Shown here one piece after another: positions 9,459-18,441 of a DNA stretch of 64,000 bases. How positions within the stretch are numbered: the stretch's first letter is position 1; each line of letters starts with the position of its first letter. The notes under the pieces are model-generated. The model saw only the letters and a program-made list of their open reading frames with translations. It searched no databases and was not told where the DNA came from. The position numbers were made by a program, and so were the translations under genes. The stretch is from assembly GCA_001487125.1 (NCBI GenBank), contig LN913011.1:279723-343722 (forward strand), read 5' to 3'. The stretch is from Gabonibacter massiliensis. GTDB lineage: Bacteria > Bacteroidota > Bacteroidia > Bacteroidales > Marinifilaceae.

Positions 9459-10655
9459 ATGTTACAGGGAAAAAATATCATATTGGGAGTAACGGGAAGT
9501 ATTGCGGCCTATAAGGCAGCTCCGTTAATACGAGGCTTAGTGAAAGAAGGGGCTAACGTTAAGGTAATAATGACGCCTTTGGCAAAGGAATTCATCACCC
9601 CTTTGACTTTAGCCACGTTGTCGAAGAATCCTATTCTGGTGGATTTTTATGATCCCGAAAATGGAGATTGGAATTCGCATGTGGATTTGGGGTTGTGGGC
9701 GGATGCCTATCTGATCGCTCCGGCAACCGCTAATACAATCGGTAAGATGGCCGCCGGTATAGCGGATAATTTGTTGTTGACAACCTATTTGTCTGCTAAG
9801 TGTCCGGTTATAGTGGCTCCTGCCATGGACCTGGATATGTATCTTCATCCGGCGACTCAACGGAATCTACAAATATTGAAATCTTACGGGAATTTGATTA
9901 TCGAACCTGAAAACGGAGAGCTGGCAAGCGGATTAATCGGGAAGGGAAGAATGGAGGAGCCCGATCAGATCGTGTCTTTTATGAGCCGTTTTTTTGCTGC
10001 AGACGCGCGTTATGCTGGTAAAAAAGTGTTGGTTACGGCAGGACCTACCTATGAAAAAATAGATCCCGTACGTTTTATCGGCAACTACTCTTCCGGGAAA
10101 ATGGGATTTGCCATAGCCGAAGAGATGGCTGCCCGGGGGGCTGAAGTTACGCTTATTGCCGGTCCGGTAAATCTGAAATTATCCAATAAACGGATCCGGA
10201 GAATAGATGTGGAGTCGGCGTCCGAAATGTATCGGGCGGCTATCGAGGTGTTTCCGGAGAGCGATATTGCTGTTTTGAGTGCTGCCGTGGCGGATTTTAC
10301 CCCTATGGAACGGGCTGTTGTAAAATTGAAACGGGGAGAAGATGATTTGAAGTTGGAGTTGGCTCCGACAAGAGATATCGCGGCTGAGTTGGGGCGAAAG
10401 AAGAGAGCGGGGCAGTGGTTGATCGGATTCGCGTTGGAAACTAACGACGAGGAGAATAATGCTGTTTCGAAAATGAAGAGGAAAAATTTGGATTTAATCG
10501 TGTTGAATAGCTTGCGGGATGAAGGGGCCGGTTTCGGGGGAGATACCAATAAGGTGACATTGATCGATAAGGAGGAGAATAAATTGATTTACGATTTGAA
10601 AACAAAATCGGAAGTGGCTATTGATATTGCGGATCGGATAGCGGAATTTTTTTAA
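9459..10655 (+). CDS. coaBC: Bifunctional CoaBC (coenzyme A synthesis)
   Basis: 398 residues. The N-terminal half (about 1-180) is the FMN-dependent 4'-phosphopantothenoylcysteine decarboxylase, with GVTGSIAAYKA and the active-site His in NSHVDLG. The C-terminal half is the CTP-dependent phosphopantothenate-cysteine ligase, with VTAGPTYEKIDPVRFIGNYS and the SSGKMG nucleotide motif. It makes 4'-phosphopantetheine for CoA. The usual CoaC PXMNXXMW motif reads PAMDLDMY here, with Asp in place of Asn. The start at 9459 (MLQGKNIILG) is chosen because the ATG at 9411 falls inside the rpoZ terminator. Confidence 0.92.
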   Translation: MLQGKNIILGVTGSIAAYKAAPLIRGLVKEGANVKVIMTPLAKEFITPLTLATLSKNPILVDFYDPENGDWNSHVDLGLWADAYLIAPATANTIGKMAAGIADNLLLTTYLSAKCPVIVAPAMDLDMYLHPATQRNLQILKSYGNLIIEPENGELASGLIGKGRMEEPDQIVSFMSRFFAADARYAGKKVLVTAGPTYEKIDPVRFIGNYSSGKMGFAIAEEMAARGAEVTLIAGPVNLKLSNKRIRRIDVESASEMYRAAIEVFPESDIAVLSAAVADFTPMERAVVKLKRGEDDLKLELAPTRDIAAELGRKKRAGQWLIGFALETNDEENNAVSKMKRKNLDLIVLNSLRDEGAGFGGDTNKVTLIDKEENKLIYDLKTKSEVAIDIADRIAEFF

Positions 10656-10671
10656 TAAATTGCGAAAATAG

Positions 10672-10702
10672 TTTGTTCGGGATAGAAATATATCTATATT
10701 TG
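10672..10702 (+). promoter_or_regulatory. pyrBI promoter
   Basis: TTTG at 10672-10675, a 19-nt spacer and TATATTTG at 10695-10702, a full match to the Bacteroidota consensus. Predicted transcription start is about 10709, only a few nt before the leader ATG at 10712. Confidence 0.85.
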
Positions 10703-10711
10703 TATTCCGAT

Positions 10712-10849
10712 ATGAAGATTGAACATCAAAATATTCGGCATACGTTTTATTCTTGCCTCCAGTTTAGGCAGAAAAGGGGAAGCCGTTTTGATAAGATATT
10801 AAAGACCAACATTGTTTCGATAGCATTGTTGGTTTTTTTTTGTGGATAA
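10712..10849 (+). CDS. Putative pyrBI leader peptide
   Basis: A 45-codon ORF beginning MKIEHQNIRHTFYSC and ending SIALLVFFCG. It starts right behind the pyr promoter, runs completely through the terminator hairpin at 10805-10841 and stops 34 nt before pyrB. This geometry mirrors E. coli pyrL (44 codons), where coupled translation at low UTP prevents terminator formation. T-rich stretches and a small TGCCT/AGGCA hairpin (10754-10770) lie upstream as possible pause sites. No homology to pyrL is visible, so the resemblance is in layout. The ORF could be fortuitous, but its length, position and read-through make a leader peptide likely. Confidence 0.6.
   Translation: MKIEHQNIRHTFYSCLQFRQKRGSRFDKILKTNIVSIALLVFFCG
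10805..10841 (+). terminator. Transcription attenuator in the pyrBI leader
   Basis: Stem ACCAACA (10805-10811)/TGTTGGT (10827-10833) followed by a run of nine Ts. It lies between the pyr promoter and pyrB, inside the leader ORF, so it must be bypassed for pyrBI expression. Confidence 0.75.
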
Positions 10850-10883
10850 ACGTTTAAGCAAACATCTTTAATATATAAACAAT

Positions 10884-11795
10884 ATGAACAAACGTAGTTT
10901 AGTATCCATTACCGATTACTCGAAAGAGGAGATTCTGGAAGTTTTGAAAATCGCTTCAGAATTTGAAAAAAATCCGAACCGCAATTTATTGGCCGGTAAG
11001 GTAGTTGCTTCCTTGTTTTTCGAACCTTCAACACGTACCAGGTTGAGTTTCGAGACTGCAATTAGTCGCATGGGGGGAAGGATTGTAGGATTTTCCGATG
11101 CTTCTTCTTCCAGTACAACAAAAGGAGAATCTTTGAAAGATACGACGAAAATGGTGGATAATTACTGCGATTTGATCGTAATGCGCCATCCTTTGGAGGG
11201 AGCTGCCCGTTTTGCAAGTGAGGTCGCTTCCGTACCTGTAATTAATGCTGGGGACGGAGCCAATCAGCATCCGACCCAAACAATGCTCGATCTTTATTCG
11301 ATCTATAAGACACAGGGAACTTTGGAGAACCTGAATATTTTTATGGTGGGAGACTTAAAATACGGAAGAACGGTACATTCTTTATTGCAAGCGATGAGTC
11401 ATTTTAATCCGACGTTCCATTTTATCTCGCCCAAAGAGTTGGAAATGCCGGCTGCTTATAAATTGTTCCTGGATGAATTGCATATTCCCTACTATGAACA
11501 TACGGAATTGGATGAGGTAATTAATGAGGCGGATATCCTTTATATGACCCGGGTGCAACGAGAAAGATTTGCCGATCCGTTAGAGTACGAAAAAGTGAAG
11601 AACGTCTATATTTTAAAGAATGCCATGCTGAGCGGAACGAAACCGAATATGCGTATTTTACATCCGCTACCCCGGGTAAACGAAATCGATGAAGATGTGG
11701 ATGAGAACGAAAAGGCTTACTATTTCCAACAAGCATTGAATGGTGTTTATACCCGTCAGGCAATTATATTTAAGGCATTAGATTTAAAATGGTAA
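10884..11795 (+). CDS. pyrB: Aspartate carbamoyltransferase catalytic chain
   Basis: 303 residues, the normal length. It catalyses carbamoyl phosphate + L-aspartate to N-carbamoyl-aspartate, the committed step of pyrimidine synthesis. Visible motifs are [13 protein letters not shown] (carbamoyl-phosphate binding STRT), the 80s-loop region [27 protein letters not shown] and [11 protein letters not shown]. It is the first structural gene of a pyrBI pair. pyrI begins 7 nt inside its 3' end (or 15 nt beyond it if the second ATG is used), so the two are translationally coupled. Expression is likely set by the upstream attenuator. Confidence 0.95.
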   Translation: MNKRSLVSITDYSKEEILEVLKIASEFEKNPNRNLLAGKVVASLFFEPSTRTRLSFETAISRMGGRIVGFSDASSSSTTKGESLKDTTKMVDNYCDLIVMRHPLEGAARFASEVASVPVINAGDGANQHPTQTMLDLYSIYKTQGTLENLNIFMVGDLKYGRTVHSLLQAMSHFNPTFHFISPKELEMPAAYKLFLDELHIPYYEHTELDEVINEADILYMTRVQRERFADPLEYEKVKNVYILKNAMLSGTKPNMRILHPLPRVNEIDEDVDENEKAYYFQQALNGVYTRQAIIFKALDLKW

Positions 11796-12268
11796 TAAAG
11801 AAAAAAGATATGGCAGCAAAAAAAGAGTTACAGGTAAGTGCCGTGGAAAACGGTACGGTGATTGACCACATCCCTGCTGATAAATTGTTTGATGTGATTA
11901 ATATTTTAGGTATTGAGCACACGGAGAATACCGTTACTTTCGGGTATAATTTGTCAAGTAGCAAATTCGGTAAAAAGGCGATTATTAAAATCTCCGATAA
12001 ATTTTTGAGAGACGATGAAATTAATAAGTTGGCCTTGGTAGCACCTTCTGCAAAAATCAATATTATTAAAGATTTTGAAGTGGCGGAAAAAAAGACGGTT
12101 AGTGTTCCGGAACGCGTGGAAGGTATTGTGAAATGCGTGAATCCGAAATGTATCACGAATAATCAGCATGTTCGGACAAAATTCGTTGTGGTGGGAAGCG
12201 AACCTATCGTGTTAAAATGTCATTACTGTGAAAAATTGACGGATCAGGAGCATATCGTGATTATTTAA
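11789..12268 (+). CDS. pyrI: Aspartate carbamoyltransferase regulatory chain
   Basis: Regulatory subunit that binds CTP/ATP and forms the dodecameric ATCase with PyrB. The C-terminal zinc domain shows C-X4-C (CVNPKC) and C-X2-C (CHYC), the four zinc ligands that contact PyrB. The N-terminal allosteric domain has [12 protein letters not shown]. The ATG at 11789 overlaps pyrB in an ATGGTAA arrangement and gives 159 residues. The ATG at 11810 (MAAKKELQV) gives 152, nearer the usual 150, and may be the real start. A strong terminator follows. Confidence 0.93.
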   Translation: MVIKKKDMAAKKELQVSAVENGTVIDHIPADKLFDVINILGIEHTENTVTFGYNLSSSKFGKKAIIKISDKFLRDDEINKLALVAPSAKINIIKDFEVAEKKTVSVPERVEGIVKCVNPKCITNNQHVRTKFVVVGSEPIVLKCHYCEKLTDQEHIVII

Positions 12269-12313
12269 TTAACGGATAAGTAGAAAAAAACTGCGTTGGC
12301 GGTTTTGACTTAC

Positions 12314-12347
12314 AAGGGCAAGACATTAAAATCTTGCCCTTATTTTT
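12314..12347 (+). terminator. Terminator after pyrI
   Basis: Perfect 10-bp stem AAGGGCAAGA/TCTTGCCCTT with an 8-nt loop and a following T-run. Confidence 0.9.
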
Positions 12348-12370
12348 TAGAACTCCGTGACTATTATCTT

Positions 12371-12664
12371 CTAATTCGAAACCTGTGCTTTGTTTTTTTG
12401 TTGTAGTTTGAGGGACTTGCTGGTAATGAACTTAATGAATTCCCTGGGCACGGCATCTTCTACTTCATGGGTGCTCAGATTGAAACGTCCCCGCGGCTTT
12501 TGTTTTTTTACGGCTAAAGTCCCAAAATCGTGAATAGTGACGCTTTCTCCTGTTGCAAGAGATTCTCGGATTGTTTCAATGACCGTATTTACGATGTTGG
12601 CAGTTAATGTTTGTGTCAACCCACTTTTTAAGGCAACTTTTTTGGTAAGTTCTTTTTTATTCAT
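12371..12664 (-). CDS. HU/IHF-family DNA-binding protein
   Basis: 97-residue nucleoid-associated protein. MNKKELTKKVALKSGLTQ opens the usual helical dimer core, VTIHDFGTLAVKKQKPRGRF forms the strands leading to the DNA-gripping arm, and the C-terminal helix is basic. The start is set at the internal Met rather than an upstream in-frame one, because MNKKEL is the normal HU N-terminus. A TATATTTG -7 box on the minus strand at 12774-12767 gives an untranslated leader of about 100 nt. Whether it acts as HU or IHF cannot be told. Confidence 0.85.
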   Translation of the reverse strand: MNKKELTKKVALKSGLTQTLTANIVNTVIETIRESLATGESVTIHDFGTLAVKKQKPRGRFNLSTHEVEDAVPREFIKFITSKSLKLQQKNKAQVSN

Positions 12665-13005
12665 GACGGTCCAAAAATAATGATTAACGTTATATATGAT
12701 TCTATTAAGATAATTTATGATTGTTTCTTGCACACTTCTGTCATAATAATCGTTCCTTGTGATGGACAAATATAATAAATTTCAAAATAAAGAAAAAACA
12801 CGATTTAAAAATATTCTATATAAAGAACTTAATCAGATGAAGAGAGTATAAATTCCATCTATAAAAACTACATAATTCCTGTCCGAAAAAGCGAACGTTT
12901 TATAAGACAAATTATCTTATTTTTTCGTCACTGATATTTAACTCTTTACATATGGGAAAGTTTGCAATTCTTTGTATAGGTGTTGTGAACTTTAATATGA
13001 TAATT

Positions 13006-13614
13006 ATGGTAATCGCTTATTTGAGGGTTAGTACGGGAAAACAACATTTAACTAATCAAAGGGAAGAAATTGTGAAGTATGCTTCACGAAAAGGTTTAAA
13101 AATCGAACGTTGGGTAACAGAAATCGTAAGTGGAAAAAAGAAAGAGAAAGAGAGGAAACTGGGGAAATTGATGGGTGGGTTGCAGAAAGGTGACGTGTTG
13201 ATTGTCACCGAACTCTCCCGTTTGAGTCGGACGCTGTTGGATATTATGTCTATTCTGAATCGGTGTCTTGAAAAAGAGATTATTATTTACAGTACCAAAG
13301 ACGGCTATGCTTTTGACAACAGTATCAACAGCAAAGTTTTGGCGTTTGCTTTTGCATTAGTTGCGGAAATAGAACACAATCTGATATCGATGAGAACCAG
13401 GGAAGCTTTGGCCGTAAGAAAAGCGGAGGGTGTTAAATTAGGACGTCCGAGAGGTACCACCAAACAAGATTTCTTGCTTGAACGTCGAAAGGAGATCGAG
13501 AAAATGTATCAGGCGGGTAAGTCGATTTCTTATATTTGTCGTCATTATAAGGTTTCCAGAGAAACATTTTATACGGCCAATCGCAATTACCATCTTATAG
13601 AACAGAATAAATAA
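13006..13614 (+). CDS. Serine recombinase, Mpi-like DNA invertase family
   Basis: A 202-residue small serine recombinase. The catalytic N-terminal domain has IAYLRVSTGKQH with the nucleophilic Ser, ELSRLSRT with the conserved arginines, and KVLAFAFALVAEIEHNLIS leading into the long E helix. The C-terminal part holds LGRPRGTT and a helix-turn-helix (ISYICRHYKVSRETFYTANR). It resembles Bacteroides Mpi-type invertases that flip capsule promoters. The start at 13006 (MVIAYLRVS) is preferred over upstream Mets at 12952 and 12997. No pair of inversion sites is evident next to the gene, so it may act at a distance. A 13-bp perfect terminator follows. Confidence 0.85.
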   Translation: MVIAYLRVSTGKQHLTNQREEIVKYASRKGLKIERWVTEIVSGKKKEKERKLGKLMGGLQKGDVLIVTELSRLSRTLLDIMSILNRCLEKEIIIYSTKDGYAFDNSINSKVLAFAFALVAEIEHNLISMRTREALAVRKAEGVKLGRPRGTTKQDFLLERRKEIEKMYQAGKSISYICRHYKVSRETFYTANRNYHLIEQNK

Positions 13615-13640
13615 AGGTGCTGAAGAGCAGCACCTTTATT
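13610..13640 (+). terminator. Terminator after the serine recombinase
   Basis: Perfect 13-bp stem AATAAAGGTGCTG/CAGCACCTTTATT with a 5-nt loop. The gene's TAA stop lies inside the left arm. A T-rich tail follows. Confidence 0.85.
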
Positions 13641-13764
13641 CTATTTTTGTGATTTTGTTCTAAATATTTTAATAAAATACTTATAATTCACTTCATTTCA
13701 TGATTGTAAGCGAAAATTCTCTGGTTGAAGATCGACAAACCGAAATCTGCGTTTGCCTGTTGAT

Positions 13765-15396
13765 TTATTCTTCCAGAAAATTCGGATACATGTAATTGGT
13801 TGCGGGAACGAACGTTTCTTTAATTGCCTGAGGCGATACCCATCTTAAGAGATTGAATACGGTTCCTGCTTTGTCATTGGTTCCGGAAGCCCGTCCTCCG
13901 CCGAATGGTTGTTGATCCACAACGGCACCGGTCGGTTTATCGTTGATATAGAAATTACCTGCCGTGTGTGTCAAACGTTCTGTTAGTTTTTCTATACGGT
14001 TGCGATCATTGGAGAAAATGGCTCCCGTAAGGGCGTAAGCAGAACCTTTGTCGAGTATATCCAACGTCTCTTCTACCTTATCCGGCTCGTACACGTAAAT
14101 GGTAATGATCGGGCCGAATAATTCTTCTTGCATGGTGATGTAATCCGGTTTTAGAGCACGGATAACCGTGGGTTGTATAAAATATCCGACGGATTTGTCA
14201 TAAGTACCGCCGGCCACAATTTCTGCATCTTTGGAAGTCTTGGCTGCGTCGATGGTCGCGGATAGTTTGTTGAACGAGGTTTCGTCGATTACCGCATTGA
14301 CAAAGTTTCTGAAGTCTTCTATTCCTCCGACTTTAATTTCGGCCAGATCTTTTTTCACCAATGTTTCGATCTCCGGCCATAGATTAGAAGGGATGTATGC
14401 TCTGGAAGCCGCAGAACATTTTTGTCCTTGATATTCAAAGGCTCCCCTTACGATTGCCGTCGCAACTTCTTTTGCTGAAGCGGTAGGATCGGCAAATATG
14501 TAATCCTTGCCTCCGGTTTCTCCTACGATTCGAGGGTAGGAGCGGTACTTGTCTATGTTATTTACTATATTAGCCCAAATATCGTTAAAGACGGCTGTCG
14601 AACCGGTAAAATGTACTCCGGCAAAATCTTTATGTTTGAAAATAACATCGGCAGCGGTGGGTCCGGAACAATATACCAGGTTGATGACTCCATCCGGAAG
14701 ACCGGCTTCTTTCAATATCTCCATGATCAGGTGTGCCGAATACACGGCGGTTTTAGACGGTTTCCATACGCAAACGTTTCCCATTAGTGCGGGAGCTCCC
14801 GGTAAGTTTCCGGCGATGGAGGTAAAGTTGAATGGAGTAAGGGCAAAAATAAAACCTTCTAACGGACGCCATACGGTACGGTTCCAAATTCCGGGGGCGG
14901 AATTGGGTTGCATATGGTAGATCTCGTACATATTTTTTACATTATAGCGAAAGAAATCCGCCAGCTCGCACACGCAATCGATCTCTGCCTGAAAAGCATT
15001 TTTGGATTGTCCCAACATGGTGACCGCGTTCATTTTTTGGCGATAAGGACCTGTAAGCAGGTCTGCGGCCTTTAAAAAAATGGCAGCCCGGCTTTCCCAT
15101 CCCATTTTTTCCCATGCCGGTTTGGCTTTTAATGCCGCCTCGATAGCCATTTGTACATGAGATGCATCGCCTTGATGATAATGTCCTAACAGATGCTTGT
15201 GGTCGTGGGGAGGACGAATGTCAGCCAATTTTCCCGTACGTACCTCTTTCCCCCCGATAATCATGGGAAGGTCTACGGTTGTTGCTTTTACTTCACTAAT
15301 TTGTGTTTTTAACTCTTTTCTTTCCGGTGAACCAGGAGCATAGCTTTTGATCGGCTCGTTGGTAATGTTCGGTAGTCTGTAAACTCCTTTAGGCAT
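13765..15396 (-). CDS. pruA: L-glutamate gamma-semialdehyde dehydrogenase
   Basis: 543-residue NAD-dependent aldehyde dehydrogenase that oxidises glutamate semialdehyde/P5C to glutamate, the last step of proline (and arginine) breakdown. It shows the catalytic Glu in IVGETGGKDYIFA, the catalytic Cys in YQGQKCSAASRAY, and the QPFGGGRASGTNDKAG C-terminal motif of the 1-pyrroline-5-carboxylate dehydrogenase group. The length matches the stand-alone PruA form, without a fused proline dehydrogenase. The gene is alone on its strand, with a TTG-N21-TATATTTG promoter just above. Confidence 0.92.
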   Translation of the reverse strand: MPKGVYRLPNITNEPIKSYAPGSPERKELKTQISEVKATTVDLPMIIGGKEVRTGKLADIRPPHDHKHLLGHYHQGDASHVQMAIEAALKAKPAWEKMGWESRAAIFLKAADLLTGPYRQKMNAVTMLGQSKNAFQAEIDCVCELADFFRYNVKNMYEIYHMQPNSAPGIWNRTVWRPLEGFIFALTPFNFTSIAGNLPGAPALMGNVCVWKPSKTAVYSAHLIMEILKEAGLPDGVINLVYCSGPTAADVIFKHKDFAGVHFTGSTAVFNDIWANIVNNIDKYRSYPRIVGETGGKDYIFADPTASAKEVATAIVRGAFEYQGQKCSAASRAYIPSNLWPEIETLVKKDLAEIKVGGIEDFRNFVNAVIDETSFNKLSATIDAAKTSKDAEIVAGGTYDKSVGYFIQPTVIRALKPDYITMQEELFGPIITIYVYEPDKVEETLDILDKGSAYALTGAIFSNDRNRIEKLTERLTHTAGNFYINDKPTGAVVDQQPFGGGRASGTNDKAGTVFNLLRWVSPQAIKETFVPATNYMYPNFLEE

Positions 15397-15466
15397 TTTA
15401 TATCAATTTTAGCAGTTAATATTATGTTTCTACAATTTTGTACCCCTTGTTTTAGGATGAATTTTT

Positions 15467-15498
15467 CAAATATAAAAAATATTTGACGTATAAAACAA
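15467..15498 (-). promoter_or_regulatory. pruA promoter
   Basis: Minus-strand TTG (15498-15496), a 21-nt spacer and TATATTTG (15474-15467). It lies about 70 nt above the pruA ATG. Confidence 0.6.
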
Positions 15499-15690
15499 GA
15501 CAAATGTCAGTTTTTGAAATAGGGTTAAATAAAAATGAATCCGTTGTTAAGGCAATCTGCCTTGTTTTTACGATTGCATTTATTTAGGAGATGGACTATT
15601 TACGGACAAATTAAAGGGATACCTCTTGTTTGCGTGATTCAATAAAATAAGTTTCGTATATTTGCATCTTATTTAATTTTTTGAAGGGAT

Positions 15691-17649
15691 ATGATATCTG
15701 TCAACAATGTTAGCGTTTTATTTGGAGGTTTCTCGCTGTTGGAATCTGTTTCTTTTTTGGTCAACAAAAGAGATCGAATTGGTTTGACGGGGCGCAATGG
15801 AGCGGGTAAATCTACCTTATTAAAGATTCTGGCCGGCGTACAGGAGCCTTCGGAAGGAAATGTTGCCATGCCTTCTGATTTGAAAATTGGGTATTTACCT
15901 CAAACAAAAGTGTATGCCGAAGGAAAAACCGTCAGAAAAGAGGCGGAGTCGGCATTTGACGATCTGTTGGCTTTGCGGGGGGAGATCGAACGCTTGCACC
16001 TGGAGTTGGCCGAACGGACGGATTACGAGTCGGACGATTATATGAAGTTGATCGATAGATTGAATGTGAAAGACGAACAATTAAGGATGCGTGGCGGAGA
16101 GAATGTGAATGGGGAGGTCGAGGTCGTTTTGAAAGGCCTTGGGTTTCGACAGGAGGATTTGGATCGTCGATGCGAAGAGTTCAGCGGGGGATGGCGCATG
16201 CGTATAGAGCTGGCCAAGATATTGTTGGGACGTCCTGACGTTTTTCTATTGGATGAGCCGACCAATCATTTGGATATAGAATCTATTTCCTGGTTGGAGT
16301 CTTTTCTTCAAAGCTATCCGGGGGCTGTTGTGTTGGTATCGCATGATAGGGCGTTTTTAGATAATATTACGACGCGTACAATAGAAATTTCTTTGGGGAA
16401 GATATACGATTATAAGGTTTCTTATACGAGGTTCACGGAGTTGAGAAAGGAGCGTATTGAACAGCAGATGAGAGCTTACGAGAACCAACAGAAGCAGATC
16501 AAGGATACGGAAGATTTTATTGAACGTTTTCGTTATAAAGCGACCAAATCGGTGCAAGTCCAATCCAGGATCAAACAGTTGGATAAGATAGAGCGGATAG
16601 AGGTGGAGCCGGAGGATAAGGCCCGGATCTGCGTGCGTTTTCAGCCTGCAGTTCGTTCCGGGGACGTGGTCGTTCACGGCCGGGATTTGGTTAAGGCTTA
16701 CGGAGATCATTTGGTGTTGAAAGATGTTGATATCGATATATTGCGGGGAGAGAAAGTGGCTTTCGTGGGACGTAATGGAGAGGGGAAAACGACGTTGGTA
16801 CGGATGATTATGGACCAGATTCCATATGAAGGAACGCTGAAAATCGGTCATAACGTGAATATCGGTTATTTCGCGCAAAATCAAGCCGACTTGTTGGATT
16901 CCTCCTTGAGTGTTTTGGATACGGTGGATCAAGTGGCCGTCGGTGAGATCAGGAAAAAAATCCGGGACATCTTGGGTGCATTCCTCTTCTCCGGGGAGGA
17001 GGTGGAAAAAAAAGTAAGGGTGCTTTCCGGGGGAGAACGGACGCGTTTGGCTATGGTTCGTCTGTTACTGGAGCCTTATAACGTGTTGATCCTTGATGAG
17101 CCGACCAATCATCTGGATATGCGCACGAAGGATATCTTGAAGGAAGCGTTGAAAAAATTTGAAGGAACCGTAATTGTCGTCTCGCACGATCGGGATTTTC
17201 TGACCGGTCTGGCCGATAAGGTATATGAATTTGCGGATAAAAAAATAAAGGAACATCTGGGTGGGGTTACTCGTTTTCTGGAAACAAAAAAAATGGAGTG
17301 TTTCCGGGAATACGAGCGAATGCATCCGGGACGCGGCAAGGTTGTAAGCGTAGAAGAAAACGAGGAGAGTGTTTCGGAAAATAAGCAGGCATTTTTGGAA
17401 CGGAAGCAGTTCAATAAGGAGATAAAGCGTGTTGAAGTCCGGGTCGGGAAGTTGGAAGAGGAGATTGCGACTTTGGAACATAAAATTGCGGATATCGAAG
17501 GGAAGATGTCCGAAGGGGTTGTAAATGAAGAGCTGCTTAAAATGTATGAGGAGAAAAAGTCGAGATTGGATCAGGCTATGAGTGAATGGAGCGAGGAGAA
17601 CGAAAATTTAGAGCATTTGAAAGCTACAATTGATAATTATAAATCGTAA
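15691..17649 (+). CDS. ABC-F family ATPase
   Basis: 652-residue soluble protein with two ABC ATPase domains and no membrane segments. Domain 1 has Walker A GRNGAGKST, signature SGGWRMR and LLDEPTNHLDIES; domain 2 has GRNGEGKTT, LSGGERTRLA and LILDEPTNHLDMR. A linker rich in charged residues (about 240-310) corresponds to the P-site tRNA interaction motif region. A C-terminal coiled coil (about 560-650) is present. ABC-F proteins act on ribosomes as translation factors or antibiotic-protection proteins. The housekeeping location and C-terminal coiled coil favour a Uup/YdiF-like role, though resistance cannot be excluded. A TATATTTG -7 box lies at 15657-15664. rlmB follows by 10 bp, so the two may be one operon. 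Confidence 0.88.
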   Translation: MISVNNVSVLFGGFSLLESVSFLVNKRDRIGLTGRNGAGKSTLLKILAGVQEPSEGNVAMPSDLKIGYLPQTKVYAEGKTVRKEAESAFDDLLALRGEIERLHLELAERTDYESDDYMKLIDRLNVKDEQLRMRGGENVNGEVEVVLKGLGFRQEDLDRRCEEFSGGWRMRIELAKILLGRPDVFLLDEPTNHLDIESISWLESFLQSYPGAVVLVSHDRAFLDNITTRTIEISLGKIYDYKVSYTRFTELRKERIEQQMRAYENQQKQIKDTEDFIERFRYKATKSVQVQSRIKQLDKIERIEVEPEDKARICVRFQPAVRSGDVVVHGRDLVKAYGDHLVLKDVDIDILRGEKVAFVGRNGEGKTTLVRMIMDQIPYEGTLKIGHNVNIGYFAQNQADLLDSSLSVLDTVDQVAVGEIRKKIRDILGAFLFSGEEVEKKVRVLSGGERTRLAMVRLLLEPYNVLILDEPTNHLDMRTKDILKEALKKFEGTVIVVSHDRDFLTGLADKVYEFADKKIKEHLGGVTRFLETKKMECFREYERMHPGRGKVVSVEENEESVSENKQAFLERKQFNKEIKRVEVRVGKLEEEIATLEHKIADIEGKMSEGVVNEELLKMYEEKKSRLDQAMSEWSEENENLEHLKATIDNYKS

Positions 17650-17659
17650 AATAATAGGT

Positions 17660-18403
17660 ATGGCAAAATATAAACAAGAGTGTATATTCGGGCTTCGTGC
17701 CGTGATCGAGGCTATTCAACAGGAAAAGGAGATCGATAAGGTGATGTTTAAAAAGGGGTTGAGGGAAGGAGAACTCTTTCAGAAACTGTTCATTATGGTG
17801 AGAGATAAGGGGATCCCTTTTCAGTATGTACCCGAAGAGGTATTCAAACCTTTTGAAGGACGAAATCATCAGGGGGTATTGGCGGAAGTTTCTCCTATCA
17901 CTTATCGGGATATCGATGAGGTGGTGGATCGGGTGCTCGCGGCCGGAGAGATGCCTTTGATCCTGATACTGGATCGCATCACGGATGTGCGTAACCTGGG
18001 TGGAATCGCCCGTACGGCAGAATGTGCCGGCGTGCATGCTCTTGTCATTCCGACTAAGAATTCGGCGAAGATATCGTCAGATGCCATTAAAACTTCGGCG
18101 GGTGCTCTCTATCATTTGCCGGTATGCCGGGAGCAAAATTTGAAGAAGGTGATCAAAGAGTTGAAACGTCGGGGGATGATGGTGTATGCTGCCAGTGAAA
18201 AAGGGGAGAAGTATTACACGGAGGTGGATATGAAAGAGGGGTGCGTTATCATTATGGGTTCGGAGGATACCGGGATCGACGAAGAGTTATTGAGACATGC
18301 CCATGAGCAGATAAAAATACCGCAGAAGGGAGATATTGAATCGTTAAACGTGTCTGCTGCTGCTGCCGTCGTTTTGTATGAAGCCGTCAGACAAAGAGGA
18401 TAA
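17660..18403 (+). CDS. rlmB: 23S rRNA 2'-O-methyltransferase, RlmB/TrmH family
   Basis: 247-residue SPOUT methyltransferase. The N-terminal substrate-binding domain (KQECIFGLRAVIEAIQ) is followed by the knotted SAM-binding domain with LILDRITDVRNLGGIARTAE, IIMGSEDTGI and IPQKGDIESLNVSAAAAVVL, the three TrmH motifs. RlmB methylates the 2'-O of a conserved G in 23S rRNA. The ATG at 17660 avoids overlap with the ABC-F gene; an in-frame ATG at 17630 would overlap it by 20 nt. A terminator follows. Confidence 0.9.
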   Translation: MAKYKQECIFGLRAVIEAIQQEKEIDKVMFKKGLREGELFQKLFIMVRDKGIPFQYVPEEVFKPFEGRNHQGVLAEVSPITYRDIDEVVDRVLAAGEMPLILILDRITDVRNLGGIARTAECAGVHALVIPTKNSAKISSDAIKTSAGALYHLPVCREQNLKKVIKELKRRGMMVYAASEKGEKYYTEVDMKEGCVIIMGSEDTGIDEELLRHAHEQIKIPQKGDIESLNVSAAAAVVLYEAVRQRG

Positions 18404-18411
18404 GAAAAAAG

Positions 18412-18441
18412 GCATCCCCCCCTTGCGGGATGCTTTTTTAT
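18412..18441. terminator. Bidirectional terminator between rlmB and lptD
   Basis: Stem GCATCCC/GGGATGC (18412-18418 and 18427-18433), A-run upstream and T-run downstream, so it works for both convergent genes. Confidence 0.9.

Noticed and set aside
13765..15396. Proline dehydrogenase fusion with pruA
   Set aside because: The protein begins directly in the aldehyde dehydrogenase domain at normal stand-alone length. No PutA part is present.
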